Of a stretch of DNA of 52,905 nucleotides, positions 25,287-34,817 are shown piece by piece. How positions within the stretch are numbered: position 1 is the stretch's first letter; every line of letters begins with the position of its first letter. Below the pieces are notes generated by a model, which searched no databases, was not told where the DNA came from, and saw nothing but the letters and a program-made list of their open reading frames with translations. The translations under genes were made by a program, and so were the position numbers. This stretch comes from JBCBRD01 sp039819785 (GTDB lineage Bacteria > Pseudomonadota > Alphaproteobacteria > Rhizobiales > Hyphomicrobiaceae): assembly GCA_039819785.1 (NCBI GenBank), contig JBCBRH010000034.1:1-52905 (forward strand), in the 5' to 3' direction.

Positions 25287-27254
25287 CTACCCGGCGTTGA
25301 GCGGATCGATTGCTGCGCGCTTGCCGTTGTCAGCCGTCTTATCATCCGCTCCGGACTTGTTATCCTTCGTCCCGGACTTGGCCGATGATGTGCGGCCCTT
25401 TCTGGCGGGGCCAGCAAACAACCGTCGCAACATAAGGAGAAGAACGAGCAAGGCTGCAATTGCAGCTGCGATCGACAGCGGATGTTTTTCCGCAACGAGA
25501 ATTGGTGAAATCTGGCCATCCAGACCTTTTTGCAGATCCTGCCAGGTGGCGGCGGGGTCAAACAGTTTTTGGTTGCGCAACATCATCTCGACCGCAGCAC
25601 TTTGATCTGCGCTTGCGACAACGGCATTTCTCACCCGTTGTGACGCGAGGATCTGCATCTTCCCCGGTGCAGCGGCGACAGCATTAAGGACACGGGCGCG
25701 CGGGGCTTGGTCCAGGCCGGTCAGGTAACTGGCAAGCGTCGACAATTCGTCGACCGTCAGGCTGCGGGCAAGGCCCCGAAGCTTGTCCGGGTCCAGTTCA
25801 AACAGGCTTTCCCGCGCGGCTGATTTGAGTTGCGCCATGCGGGTGATGGCGACCCGATCGTTCAGCGCGAATACTCTGTTTAAGGATGTTGATGTGAAGT
25901 CCTGCGGTCGGGCATCTTTGTAAATGCCGAATTCGACGACCTCTTCGAGCTTGCTGCCAGCAACCGTGGACCATCGCAGTGCCGTGTCGATGGATTGCGT
26001 TTCTCGCGCAATCTGCATGGCGGTGTCAGGAAGCTGGCGGACAGCCTGGCGTAACGTCCCATCAGAAAGACGGTTGAAGACACCGTTTTCACCTTCGCGG
26101 GCCAGGGTCAGTGAGACAACCTCATCCAGCCGGCCGAGTTCATCGGCCCGCAGCCCATCCAGAAAACTGCGGAAAGAGGTATCACGCTCGGCAAATTCCA
26201 AGGCTTTTGCGTGGGCGGTCTTGAAGTTTCTCCAAATCTCGACGACGCGGTCGGCGGTTTGTCTGGCAATGGTGCCGACCTGCGCTTCGATCTGGGTTTT
26301 CATCGCGTTGGCGATTTCTTCGCGGACTTTCTCCTTGGTCCCAGCGGCTTTCATCTCGTTGGCGATGATGGGTAAGACGCCATAGCGCAGGTCCCAGATG
26401 TCCTTGGCGATGAGAACGACACCGACGCCACCGGCAACGACGGATACGAGGCGGGCGAGGATGCTGCCAACCAGCCGCTGACCGACACTCCGGGCAAGGT
26501 TTGCCAGTTGACGGCGAATGAGGAGGATGGCGACACCGGCGACCCCTCCGCCCGACTGCTTCAAGACCGAGCCGGGGGCGACATCCGCGCCGCCCTGTTC
26601 TTCTTGTCCCTGGAGGTTGGCGGTGGTGTCAGATGTCACGGCATCGGCGACGGTGGACCCGTAGCGGTTTCCAAGGAACGCGCGAACACACTGTGCGGCT
26701 GGGTCGGCGGCGTCGGCGCTGGCATAATCGATGCGCTCTCCGACCTGGCGTCCGACACCGGTTGCCATGATTTCAAGTGCCGTTTTCATGGCATCGGACC
26801 GGTAGACCCGTTCGGCCACTTCTGTTGCCAGTTTCTGGGCTTGTTTCTGGTAGGCCAGGGACTGCAGGAGCGCGCCCCAGCTGGACTGCTTGCGGACTTC
26901 GGCCACCGCGATGTCGACGCGTTGGTTTAAGATCCGATCGACGTCCGCGCGGCGCCATTCGTCGGCGACAATGGCGTTGTAATCGACCGTACCTAGACCT
27001 TCCTGCAGGCCAGTAAGCGTGATGGCCTCAATGGCTTGTCGAAAGCCTTCTTCGCTTTGTGACTGGCAGGCGGCGTACTCGTCCTTGCTGAGGTTGGCTG
27101 TATTTGCCGTCCGCTGGGCGGTTTGCAGATTGTTGGATGTGGCACGGGCCTGGGCGATTGCCACGGATTGCAGCGTAGGTGTCAGGGCCAGTGCTAGCGA
27201 TAGCGTCCAGGTCAGCGCGGATGTTGAGACCTTCCGCAAAGACGGGCAGCGCAC
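25287..27254 (-). CDS. Large secreted/membrane protein (unknown)
   Basis: The product has 655 residues with the start chosen at GTG 27254 (AAGG four bases upstream, giving the signal peptide LRKVSTSALTWTLSLALALT with cleavage after AIAQA). The frame is open back to 27446, but the extra residues do not look like protein. The bulk is alpha-helical and charged. There is one hydrophobic hairpin around residues 235 to 280 of this start, and a C-terminal membrane helix (PLSIAAAIAALLVLLLML) followed by a basic, lysine-rich tail. The long periplasmic helical domain suggests a scaffold or envelope organiser; no family is recognised. Confidence 0.65.
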   Translation of the reverse strand: MRCPSLRKVSTSALTWTLSLALALTPTLQSVAIAQARATSNNLQTAQRTANTANLSKDEYAACQSQSEEGFRQAIEAITLTGLQEGLGTVDYNAIVADEWRRADVDRILNQRVDIAVAEVRKQSSWGALLQSLAYQKQAQKLATEVAERVYRSDAMKTALEIMATGVGRQVGERIDYASADAADPAAQCVRAFLGNRYGSTVADAVTSDTTANLQGQEEQGGADVAPGSVLKQSGGGVAGVAILLIRRQLANLARSVGQRLVGSILARLVSVVAGGVGVVLIAKDIWDLRYGVLPIIANEMKAAGTKEKVREEIANAMKTQIEAQVGTIARQTADRVVEIWRNFKTAHAKALEFAERDTSFRSFLDGLRADELGRLDEVVSLTLAREGENGVFNRLSDGTLRQAVRQLPDTAMQIARETQSIDTALRWSTVAGSKLEEVVEFGIYKDARPQDFTSTSLNRVFALNDRVAITRMAQLKSAARESLFELDPDKLRGLARSLTVDELSTLASYLTGLDQAPRARVLNAVAAAPGKMQILASQRVRNAVVASADQSAAVEMMLRNQKLFDPAATWQDLQKGLDGQISPILVAEKHPLSIAAAIAALLVLLLMLRRLFAGPARKGRTSSAKSGTKDNKSGADDKTADNGKRAAIDPLNAG

Positions 27255-28324
27255 GACACCTTGACGCTTCGAGTTCTTCGCAGGCAGTCCATTCAGACAT
27301 GACGGGCCACTCACGTGGTGTCCACGCCGCAGGTGTCCACGCCGCTGATGGGATGCAGTGAGCGGCGATGCGGTCGTTGGCGTGCAATCTGTGTGACCAA
27401 GTTTTGGCATTGGCGCCTTTCGTGCTCTCACGCGTCTGATGTCCATAGCCCAGCGTTTGTCTCGGCCCAGCGTTTGTCTCGTTTCGACGCCCTTTCAGCG
27501 GGGTCTAGCCCACGCCCGTGCTTTAACCATGACAATGTCCGGTCGAATATGCCAGTTCCGTTGCGCCGGTTGACGAAACTGTCTTCTGAGATCCGCAACA
27601 GCGATGGGCACTTTTTGGGCAAAAGGTCATGAATTTCGCTTTCGTGCATGTTTGCGACTGCTGAAACTGCCGCCCGGTGCTCAATTTCAGGCCGCGGACC
27701 CCTTGGTTTTCTGGATGGCGATCTGAGAGACCCGTGTTGGCACTTCGGTGGGGCCGTACGGTTTCCGATTGATTTTCTATGGCGTGTGGCGCGGCGAAAA
27801 TGCTGCACTGCAGCGTGAACGAGATTGCAGATGTGTAACAATAAGAATTCCGTGTAATAACTTTGTGTTGAGAGCGTTTTTTAAATTTTAGTAATATCAA
27901 TGATTTGCTCTTAATTTCGCGCTTGCGGCATCCTGCCATATCGTCATTTCGGCCGCTTATGGGCGAAAACGCGTCTGTGAAGTTGCGGCGGCAAGGCCGG
28001 GTAAAGGCAGGGAATTGGACTGGGTACGCCTCCAAACAAGGCACCGCTGCTCAAAAGACGGTCCCGGTGCATTCCGGGGGATGAATCAGAAGTTTGCTGG
28101 CGCACGATTTTCAGGATTTGCGCTCTGTAACCTCTGGGACAGAAAGGTCATGGAAACTGTGTCACGTCATAATCGACCCAAGTGACGCTTTTGGGGGGCA
28201 ACGTCTGTGCCGTTGGATTTAACGATCCGGGCCATTCAGTGCCTTAGAGACAGAAATGGCTTTGCCCGTTTCGGTTTTGTGGCGTAAAACTTACGGCAAT
28301 GGTTGAGCGGGTGCAGTTAACGTT
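27255..28324. other. Intergenic stretch of about 1.07 kb, no gene recognised
   Basis: Open frames here are short and of implausible composition. A 12-base sequence GGCGTGGACACC (minus strand) occurs twice in tandem near 27320-27340. The stretch 27840-27930 is AT-rich and could hold promoters. No tRNA, SRP RNA or other RNA was identified by eye. The last part leads into the esterase gene. Confidence 0.45.
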
Positions 28325-29221
28325 ATGAATAACAACACAAAATTTTCTGATCCATATGGGAGCCTCCGCTACGAAGGTGGTTCTGTTGGTATCCTGCTGC
28401 TCCACAGTCTGGGTGGCGCACCCATGGAACTCAAGTACCTGGCGCAGGGCTTGGCTCGTTGCGGCTACACCGTCAGATGTCCGGTTATCCCAGGAATGAG
28501 CCACGGGACCGACGTGCTGGGACTTTCCAATTGGCATGATTGGTATTCAAGCGCCGAGGCCCAGCTCGACGATATGCGGAAGACGTGCGACACGGTGCTG
28601 GTGGGCGGTTTGTCTGCTGGGTCCATTGTGGCGCTGAAGTTGGCCGCCGAGCGTCCAAATGATGTCGAAGGCTGCCTTGTGTGTGCGCCGACCTTGAAGC
28701 CGAATGGCTGGTCTATTCCTTGGACATTCAATCTGTTCGGATTGGTTTGGCAGCGCTGGTGTGCCCGGTTGTTCCAATTCCGCCAGCGCGCGCCCTATGG
28801 CATTAAAGACGAGCGTCTGCGGAATTTCATGATCGAGGCGACCCGGTCCGGGAACCGTTCGATCGAAGACCTTTATTCGCGTAATGGCGGTATGGTGCTC
28901 CAGTTCCGTAAGCTGGTGATGAACGTAAAGCGTCGCCTTGGACAGGTGACGCATCCGACGCTCATTATGCATCCTCGGGAAGATGATCAGAGCCACCTGA
29001 AAAACGCGTTGACGATCCAGGCTCGGCTGGGTGGTCCGGTTGAAGCGATCGTCCTGGACGATAGCTACCATATGATCACTCTGGACCGTCAGCGGGATGT
29101 CGTGCTGGAGCGTTCGATTGATTTCGTTGCCAGGTTGATCAGCAAGGTCGATGCGCGTCGTGCACGCAATGCTCCGCGGGTTGCGCGGCCCAAGCTGGTA
29201 TCGAATGTGGCTGCGGAATAG
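28325..29221 (+). CDS. Alpha/beta hydrolase (carboxylesterase/lipase type)
   Basis: The product has 298 residues. GILLLHSLGGAP forms the oxyanion HG-like turn, and GLSAGS holds the nucleophile Ser98. LIMHPREDD supplies the acid, and DDSYHMITLDRQ the catalytic histidine. The order and HMIT-LD context match small carboxylesterases such as Est30-type monoacylglycerol esterases. No signal peptide, so it is cytoplasmic. The C-terminal 25 residues are basic. The strong terminator at 29333 closes the gene. Confidence 0.85.
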   Translation: MNNNTKFSDPYGSLRYEGGSVGILLLHSLGGAPMELKYLAQGLARCGYTVRCPVIPGMSHGTDVLGLSNWHDWYSSAEAQLDDMRKTCDTVLVGGLSAGSIVALKLAAERPNDVEGCLVCAPTLKPNGWSIPWTFNLFGLVWQRWCARLFQFRQRAPYGIKDERLRNFMIEATRSGNRSIEDLYSRNGGMVLQFRKLVMNVKRRLGQVTHPTLIMHPREDDQSHLKNALTIQARLGGPVEAIVLDDSYHMITLDRQRDVVLERSIDFVARLISKVDARRARNAPRVARPKLVSNVAAE

Positions 29222-29332
29222 TTGGCCCAAGTGGGCCAGCTGGGCGGCTAAAGTATGGGCTGGCGGCTGATGCCCTCAATGGAGTGCAGGGCTGGCCCGG
29301 ACCTTACAAAGATAAGAGTATCCGTCTGTCAA

Positions 29333-29373
29333 AAAAGCCTTGAGCACCCTGTCTGTTGGTGCGCAAGGCTTTT
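29333..29373. terminator. Bidirectional rho-independent terminator
   Basis: AAAAGCCTTGAGCACC pairs with GGTGCGCAAGGCTTTT at 15 of 16 positions with a 9-base loop and U-runs on both strands. It separates the convergent esterase and DUF2147 genes. Confidence 0.9.
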
Positions 29374-29384
29374 GTTGTATTCGT

Positions 29385-29412
29385 CGGTGCCGGTGCCGGT
29401 GCCGGTGCCGGT
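29385..29412. repeat. CGGTGC hexamer microsatellite, about 4.7 units
   Basis: Four full CGGTGC units and a partial fifth lie between the terminator and the DUF2147 stop codon. It is non-coding in the accepted annotation. Confidence 0.8.
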
Positions 29413-29447
29413 TCGGCTCGCGAGTTGAGCGCCTGCCGGCGCGTTGA

Positions 29448-29990
29448 TCATCCCGCGCGGGCGGCCACAGGGGCGTCACACCGTTCTAGATTGTCGGGCG
29501 CACGCTGCCACATCAAAGTTTTTCCAAGAAGCTTCAGGCTCAAATATCCGCGCACGGCCAATTGCGAGTTGCCGACGGTGCGGACTTCGGCGTTATAGGC
29601 TTTTCCGACTTTCGGATCATAAACCCAACCGCTATCCAACGATCCATCCGACTGGCGGGTTAGCTTGCCCAGAACCTGAAGCCCGCAAATCGGCTGATTG
29701 CGCCTGGTAGGTTCCGGATTATATACGTCCTTAAGCGGCTGGCCGTTTTCATGGTTTGGATCACTCAGCCACACAATATGACCGCAAAACTGTGATCCAC
29801 AGGGTGCGATCTCAACAGCGCCTTTTCCGGTGTCGTCATACCAAATGCCGACTTCCGGAGCGGCGCTTTCTGCAGTGTTTGGTTGCGCTGCGACGTTTGG
29901 CGACAGAGCCATGCTGCCCTGCACCATAGCACATGCAAGCAACGCTACGGCGAACCTGGATGGCTGCCAAAAACCGTTTTTCACGTTCAC
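29448..29990 (-). CDS. DUF2147 family secreted protein
   Basis: The product has 180 residues. The GTG at 29990 has GAGAGGG eight bases upstream and gives a signal peptide (KNGFWQPSRFAVALLACA). The mature domain is a DUF2147: GIWYDDTGKGAVEIAPCG, then FCGHIVWL, then a CGLQVLGKLTRQSDGSLDSG segment and RGYLSLKLLGKTLMWQR. These small beta-rich proteins are exported and of unknown function. The two cysteines in CGSQFC are probably a disulphide. The frame extends upstream to 30116 without support. Confidence 0.85.
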   Translation of the reverse strand: MNVKNGFWQPSRFAVALLACAMVQGSMALSPNVAAQPNTAESAAPEVGIWYDDTGKGAVEIAPCGSQFCGHIVWLSDPNHENGQPLKDVYNPEPTRRNQPICGLQVLGKLTRQSDGSLDSGWVYDPKVGKAYNAEVRTVGNSQLAVRGYLSLKLLGKTLMWQRAPDNLERCDAPVAARAG

Positions 29991-30437
29991 GGCGCTGACC
30001 CTCTCGTGATGAACAACGACTGTATAAGCTTCTACAACCGGGTTAAAGTTTGGCGGGCGGTGAAAGTCGACAGAACTCACCCTTTCGCTTTTAGCGACTA
30101 CAGGGATCAGGGCCAAACCGAAAAGAAGAAATTGGTGTCTGTCCCTTAATACGCGCTTCGGGCTTGATTGTCTTAATACGAGGCACAGCTTGAAGTTACG
30201 TTAACTGAATTAAAGCGCTGTCCGAATATGATTCGATTGAAGCTAGCACCGGTTAGCAAAAAAAGGCCGCGCAAGTCGGAAAGTCGGTCGTGACCCTCAT
30301 TCCGTATCCGCAGTTTCACAGCACCGGGCCGGTTTCGCCGGTATTCAATCGTACGGGTGGTAATTATCCAGCCATTGTTTATGGCCAATTGAAATACGGG
30401 ACCCGACACGCTCGGTCGGCCCCATGGAGTGACCTGA
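29991..30437. other. Intergenic region between DUF2147 and the ABC exporter operon
   Basis: No gene is recognised. CTTAATACG occurs twice, about 25 bases apart, near 30150 and 30175. The region must hold divergent promoters. Confidence 0.4.
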
Positions 30438-31568
30438 ATGATCCTTACGCTGGCGTTTCGCAATCTGTTTCATGACCGGGTCAGGCTCGCCGTGACGTTG
30501 ATCGGCATCTTGTTCTCGATCGTGCTGGTTGCTGTCCAGCTTGGCCTGTATCTCGGTGCCAGCCGCATGATTACCGCCAACATCGATGAGACGAAGTCGG
30601 ACCTCTGGATCACAGCGTTTGGGGCCAAGAGCTTCGAAGACGGCGGGGTTTTGCTCTCCTCACGCGAACGCCATCAGGCGCTGGCGACGCCTGGTGTCGC
30701 GAATGTGACGCCGATCCTGGTTTCGTTTTCCGAATGGCGTAAACCGTCTGGAGGTTCGACACGCGTCGTTGTCGTCGGTGCTGATGCGGAAGACGGTGCA
30801 CTAGAGCCCTGGGGGCTGGTTGCCGGGGACTGGGAAGCCATCAAGGCCCCGAACGGAATTGCGGTTGATGAAACATACCTGAGCGACCTCGACGTTACGG
30901 GGATTGGGAGCACTGCACAGATCGGTCAGGGCCGCGTCAAAATCAGCGCGCTGACCAAGGGCATCCGGTCGTTCACGCAGTCACCTTATGTGTTCATGCC
31001 CTTGTCGCGCGCCAGGCAGATCCTGGGTTATGGCAGCAGTGAAGCAACCTTCCACCTTGTCAAATTGCGCGAGGGGGCTGATCCCGAAGTTGTCAGGCAG
31101 GCGCTCCTCAATCGGCTTGAGAGCGCTGAAGTCCTCACGAAACAGGAGTTCACCGATAGGAGCCTGACGCAATGGTTGTTCCGCACCGGGGCAGGCGTTG
31201 CGCTCATCGGTGGTGCGCTGTTGGGCATATTGGTTGGAACGGTGATCGTGGCTCAGACACTCTATTCGAGCACCAAGGACCACCTGAACGAGTTTGCCAC
31301 GTTGCGGGCACTGGGGTCTTCTTCCAGCTACATTCACAAAGTAATCCTCGCTCAAGCGGGTTTAAGCGCAATCATTGGTTACGGCTTGGGAATGACGATC
31401 GCGCTGCTGGTGGTGTTTGCCAGCCGATCGACGCCGTTGCCCATTGTGATGACGCCAGGTTTGGCGGCCGCGCTGTTCTCTGTGACCCTATTCATGTGCG
31501 CGATTTCAGCTGTCTCTGCGATCGTGAAAGTGACCAAAATTGATCCAGCGACGGTATTCAGCAGATGA
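30438..31568 (+). CDS. devC: DevC-type ABC exporter permease
   Basis: The product has 376 residues. The N-terminal membrane helix follows MILTLAFRNLFHDRVRLAVT. A large periplasmic domain of about 230 residues follows, then three helices with the FtsX-like stretch (AQTLYSSTKDHLNEFATLRALGSS split as AQTLYSSTKDHLNEF and ATLRALGSS). This MacB/FtsX-fold permease, with separate ATPase and adaptor genes following, matches the DevBCA exporters known from cyanobacterial glycolipid export. The stop overlaps the ATPase start by four bases. Substrate unknown. Confidence 0.85.
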   Translation: MILTLAFRNLFHDRVRLAVTLIGILFSIVLVAVQLGLYLGASRMITANIDETKSDLWITAFGAKSFEDGGVLLSSRERHQALATPGVANVTPILVSFSEWRKPSGGSTRVVVVGADAEDGALEPWGLVAGDWEAIKAPNGIAVDETYLSDLDVTGIGSTAQIGQGRVKISALTKGIRSFTQSPYVFMPLSRARQILGYGSSEATFHLVKLREGADPEVVRQALLNRLESAEVLTKQEFTDRSLTQWLFRTGAGVALIGGALLGILVGTVIVAQTLYSSTKDHLNEFATLRALGSSSSYIHKVILAQAGLSAIIGYGLGMTIALLVVFASRSTPLPIVMTPGLAAALFSVTLFMCAISAVSAIVKVTKIDPATVFSR

Positions 31569-32317
31569 GCAAAGACAGAGTTCTGGTCGCCAGAAACATT
31601 GTCAAAGAATTGGGACGCGGTGCTGGCATGGTTCAAGCCCTCAAGGGGGTGGATATCGAGCTGGTCAAAGGCGAACTGACTTTGCTGATGGGCCCTTCGG
31701 GGAGTGGCAAAACAACGCTGCTTTCGATTCTGGGGTGCATTATGACGCCCACTTCGGGCACGTTGTCAGTCGATGGGGCTTCGACAGATGAACTCGGACC
31801 CGAAGACCTTGCTCATATCCGACGCGATCACATGGGCTTTATCTTCCAGTCCTACAATCTGTTCCCGACGCTGACGGCCCTGGAAAATGTTCGGATCGCG
31901 CTTGATGTGAGAGGAACACATGGATTTAAAGCCGCCTCTCGGTCTGAAGAAGTTCTGAGACAGGTTGGACTTGGTCATCGGTTGATGAACTACCCGAGCA
32001 ACCTGTCTGGTGGTGAACAGCAACGCGTCGCCGTGGCGCGCGCAATTGCCAGTTCTCCGGCCATCGTCTTGGCGGACGAACCGACGGCGGCCCTGGACAG
32101 CGAAAACGGCCATGCCGTGATGGCTTTGCTGGCGAAGATTGCACACGAGCAGAACCGCAGTGTGCTGGCTGTCACGCACGATCCTCGCACTCTGGCGTAT
32201 GCGGACCGTGTGGTGCGAATTGAAGATGGATTGATTGTCGGCGAAGACCGCCGGCCCGAGGGGCTCGACGCTCCGGAAGTAACGGATCTTACGAAGAGGC
32301 GTAAAGCTCATGCCTAG
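31565..32317 (+). CDS. devA: DevA-type ABC exporter ATPase
   Basis: The product has 250 residues. Walker A GPSGSGKT is at 43-50, the signature LSGGEQQRVAVARA near 150, and Walker B IVLADEPTAALD is followed by the switch histidine (AVTHDPR). The sequence belongs to the MacB/LolD/DevA branch that drives mechanotransmission exporters. It overlaps both neighbours (ATGA before, 8 bases after), so the three subunits are made together. Confidence 0.92.
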   Translation: MSKDRVLVARNIVKELGRGAGMVQALKGVDIELVKGELTLLMGPSGSGKTTLLSILGCIMTPTSGTLSVDGASTDELGPEDLAHIRRDHMGFIFQSYNLFPTLTALENVRIALDVRGTHGFKAASRSEEVLRQVGLGHRLMNYPSNLSGGEQQRVAVARAIASSPAIVLADEPTAALDSENGHAVMALLAKIAHEQNRSVLAVTHDPRTLAYADRVVRIEDGLIVGEDRRPEGLDAPEVTDLTKRRKAHA

Positions 32318-33434
32318 ATTGAATAGTTCGATTTCCACTTTTGTGATCGCCGTCGCGATTGCCGGTGGCATTGCCAGCTACGTCATGACAGACGAGTTGA
32401 AGAAGCGGGACGGATTGATCTCCAATTTGATTGGGACGTCGGCTCACGCGGAAGACGCGACCGCAAAACCCGCGCAGCGCTGGGCGGCATCGGCGACCGG
32501 GCGTATTGAACCGAAGAGCGGCGCGGTCCGGCTTGTCTCGCAACTGTCGGGGCAAATTGAAGAAGTTGCCGTGAAGACGAATGATGCGGTCATTGATGGC
32601 GATCTTCTCGTGCGTCTGGCCGCAGACGATTATGCAGATCGCATTGCAGTTGCGCGCGCTGAAGAACAAGTGCGCCGCGGCGAGCGGGCCGAAGAACCTG
32701 CCACGGGGCCCGCCAAGGTTCGTCAAGATGCCGAGGACGCTGTCTTCAACGCTGAGCGCGAACGGTTCGACGCCTGGCGGGAGTTTGATGTAGTTGCGCG
32801 GACAGCGCGTGACGGCGGTTCGAGCGAACAGGAAGTGCGACAGGCACGTGACAAAATCCGTTCGATCGAAGCCAAACTGACGTCGCTGCGTGATGAGCTG
32901 AAAAGGGTCAAGGCGCGTGATGACATGCCAGCTTTGACCCGGCTTGAGTCCTCGTTGACGATTGCGCGTGCTGAGCTTGCACTGGCTGAAAATGCGTTCG
33001 AGCGGACACGCATTCGCGCGCCTTTCGACGGCACCGTACTCAATGTGTTCGGCCGTGTCGGCGAGACTGTGGCTGCGGGAGGTGGCGGACAGCCGCTTGT
33101 GTCTTTCGGTGATCTTGATCATCTGCGAGTGCGCGCCGAAGTCGAAGAACGTGATGTTGCAAAGGTCCGCGTCGGGCAGAAGGTTATTGTCCGCGCCGAT
33201 GCATTCCCGGATCAGGAATTCGAAGGCACCGTCACAGAAGTTGCCTCCGCGCTGGGCAGCCCGCGGATTACATCACGGGGGCCACGCCGTCCCAATGATG
33301 TCGACGTCCTGGAAGTTGTTGCTGATCTCGATGGAACGCCTCCGCTGCTGACAGGGATGCGTGTTGACGTGTTCTTCAAACCGTGGGGTCGGGATAAGCA
33401 GACGGCCGCAACCGCTGATACGAAAACCGAGTAG
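32310..33434 (+). CDS. devB: DevB-type membrane fusion protein (HlyD family)
   Basis: The product has 374 residues. One N-terminal membrane anchor (STFVIAVAIAGGIASYV) is followed by a lipoyl half-motif (ASATGRIEPKSGAVRL), a long coiled-coil hairpin at about residues 105-225, the second lipoyl half (RIRAPFDGTVLNVFGRVGE) and a beta-barrel domain. It bridges the inner-membrane exporter to an outer-membrane channel. No TolC homologue is encoded nearby, so a shared one is implied. A bidirectional terminator follows. Confidence 0.88.
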   Translation: MPRLNSSISTFVIAVAIAGGIASYVMTDELKKRDGLISNLIGTSAHAEDATAKPAQRWAASATGRIEPKSGAVRLVSQLSGQIEEVAVKTNDAVIDGDLLVRLAADDYADRIAVARAEEQVRRGERAEEPATGPAKVRQDAEDAVFNAERERFDAWREFDVVARTARDGGSSEQEVRQARDKIRSIEAKLTSLRDELKRVKARDDMPALTRLESSLTIARAELALAENAFERTRIRAPFDGTVLNVFGRVGETVAAGGGGQPLVSFGDLDHLRVRAEVEERDVAKVRVGQKVIVRADAFPDQEFEGTVTEVASALGSPRITSRGPRRPNDVDVLEVVADLDGTPPLLTGMRVDVFFKPWGRDKQTAATADTKTE

Positions 33435-33478
33435 CTCGGTCTTGTTTGATCGTACTCGCGGTCGGCAATTCTGAATGT

Positions 33479-33524
33479 AAAAAAAGGCTGGCACTTTCAT
33501 TCTGAAGGTGCCGGCCTTTTTCCG
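33479..33524. terminator. Bidirectional rho-independent terminator
   Basis: AAAAAAGGCTGGCAC pairs with GTGCCGGCCTTTTT over a loop that itself pairs further (TTCA/TGAA). It serves both the ABC operon and the convergent DUF533 gene. Confidence 0.88.
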
Positions 33525-33581
33525 TTTTTGATACGCAGTCTGACGGACACCCGGTCTGGCTGCGCCGTCGATTTTCAGGTG

Positions 33582-34709
33582 TTAGCTTGTGGCCACCCCC
33601 TTGGCAGCTGCATTGATGTGGGATGCTAACTCGGGCTCGATGCCAAGTCGGGCTGCCAGATCCGACAGGAAGGCCTTCTCGCCATAGGTATCGGGGTCGA
33701 TCGCGATCCGGGCGGCTGTGTAGACCTGCACAGCCTGTTCTTTGCTGCCGACCTGGCTGGCGATCTCGTCGATGCTGATGGGATTGTTCAATGCATTTGC
33801 GATGAACTCTTCCGCGCCGTCATCCAAGCCAGCCTGTTCCAGTGACCCGATGATGCGTTGCTGCTCATCGGCATCAACCCGGCCATCTGCTGCTGCTGCG
33901 GCCAGCATGGTGCGGATGTAAAGTGCTGCGTCGTCGTTCGACACGGCATCGGGCTCGAAGCCCGAACCTTGTGGCGCAGCTTCTGCTTCCACGTCGCCGG
34001 ACGAGCCTGCGGGCGCGCCGGCCTGATAGTTATTGTAGGCTTTGTAGGCAAGGCCACCGATGAGGGCGAGCGCACCTATTTTCGCTGCACTCATGGCGAC
34101 GGAGCGCCCTGTGCTGGTGCCGAGCACCAATGCGCCGAGCCCGCCGAGGGCTGCGCCGGCACCAAGTTTATTGTTGGCGATCAGATCTTGAAGCTGAGAC
34201 ATCATTTCTTCTGGTGACTTGCCAGAGAACTGACGCATCAGATCGCCCATGGCATCGCCTGCACCTGTCGCGTCATTGATTTTGCCAGCACCATCCCGGA
34301 CGCCGTCCTTGGCTTGGCCGAAGGCCTGGCCCAGGATATCACCGATGCCGCCACCGGATTTTCCGCCGCTGCCTGATTGTTCAGCCCCGCCACCTAGAAC
34401 GTCTTTCATCATGTCGCCGAAACCGCCGAAGCCGCCATCACCTTGACCGCTGCGTTCGGTTGCGGCCGGGGCTTGCGGGTTGCCACCGGCCTGTGGGGAG
34501 GCGTTGCCGCCCATCATGTTGCGGACCAGATCTTCAAGGCCGGCTGGCATACCGCCGCCTTGGCCGGTGCCGCCGCCTTGGCCGCCGTTCTGCTTCATGA
34601 CCTGACCCAGGATGTCGCCAAGGCCACCCAGTCCCCCGCCCTGTCCACTGCCAGAACCGCCGCGGCCGCCTGTGATCATGGTTTCCAGGATGCTTTTTGC
34701 GTCGAACAT
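33582..34709 (-). CDS. DUF533 (YebE/TerB-like) protein with glycine-rich N-terminal half
   Basis: The product has 375 residues from ATG 34709 (AAAGG seven bases upstream). The first 150 residues are a glycine/glutamine-rich low-complexity stretch with GGLGDILGQ-like repeats. One membrane segment lies near residues 190-230 (AAKIGALALIGGLAYKAY). The C-terminal 130 residues are the TerB-like helical domain (LYIRTMLAAAAADGRVDADE, EEFIANALNNPISI). TerB-like domains bind metals or partners at membranes; the exact role is unknown. An upstream in-frame codon at 34736 is less likely. Confidence 0.85.
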   Translation of the reverse strand: MFDAKSILETMITGGRGGSGSGQGGGLGGLGDILGQVMKQNGGQGGGTGQGGGMPAGLEDLVRNMMGGNASPQAGGNPQAPAATERSGQGDGGFGGFGDMMKDVLGGGAEQSGSGGKSGGGIGDILGQAFGQAKDGVRDGAGKINDATGAGDAMGDLMRQFSGKSPEEMMSQLQDLIANNKLGAGAALGGLGALVLGTSTGRSVAMSAAKIGALALIGGLAYKAYNNYQAGAPAGSSGDVEAEAAPQGSGFEPDAVSNDDAALYIRTMLAAAAADGRVDADEQQRIIGSLEQAGLDDGAEEFIANALNNPISIDEIASQVGSKEQAVQVYTAARIAIDPDTYGEKAFLSDLAARLGIEPELASHINAAAKGVATS

Positions 34710-34817
34710 GTTGAGACCTTTCACGCGCTTTACCAAAGATCATAAAGATGTAGGCTCATTGTGGTTCGGCGACAACAAGTCAGATCGCGGAACTGTTTGC
34801 GTCAAATGCTGGTTTTG

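Noticed and set aside
27428..28044. Overlapping open frames on the minus strand as genes
   Set aside because: Residue composition is not protein-like, there are no ribosome sites and no domain is visible.
29385..29412. CGGTGC repeats as a CRISPR or regulatory array
   Set aside because: The unit is a contiguous hexamer without spacers; it is a simple microsatellite next to a terminator.
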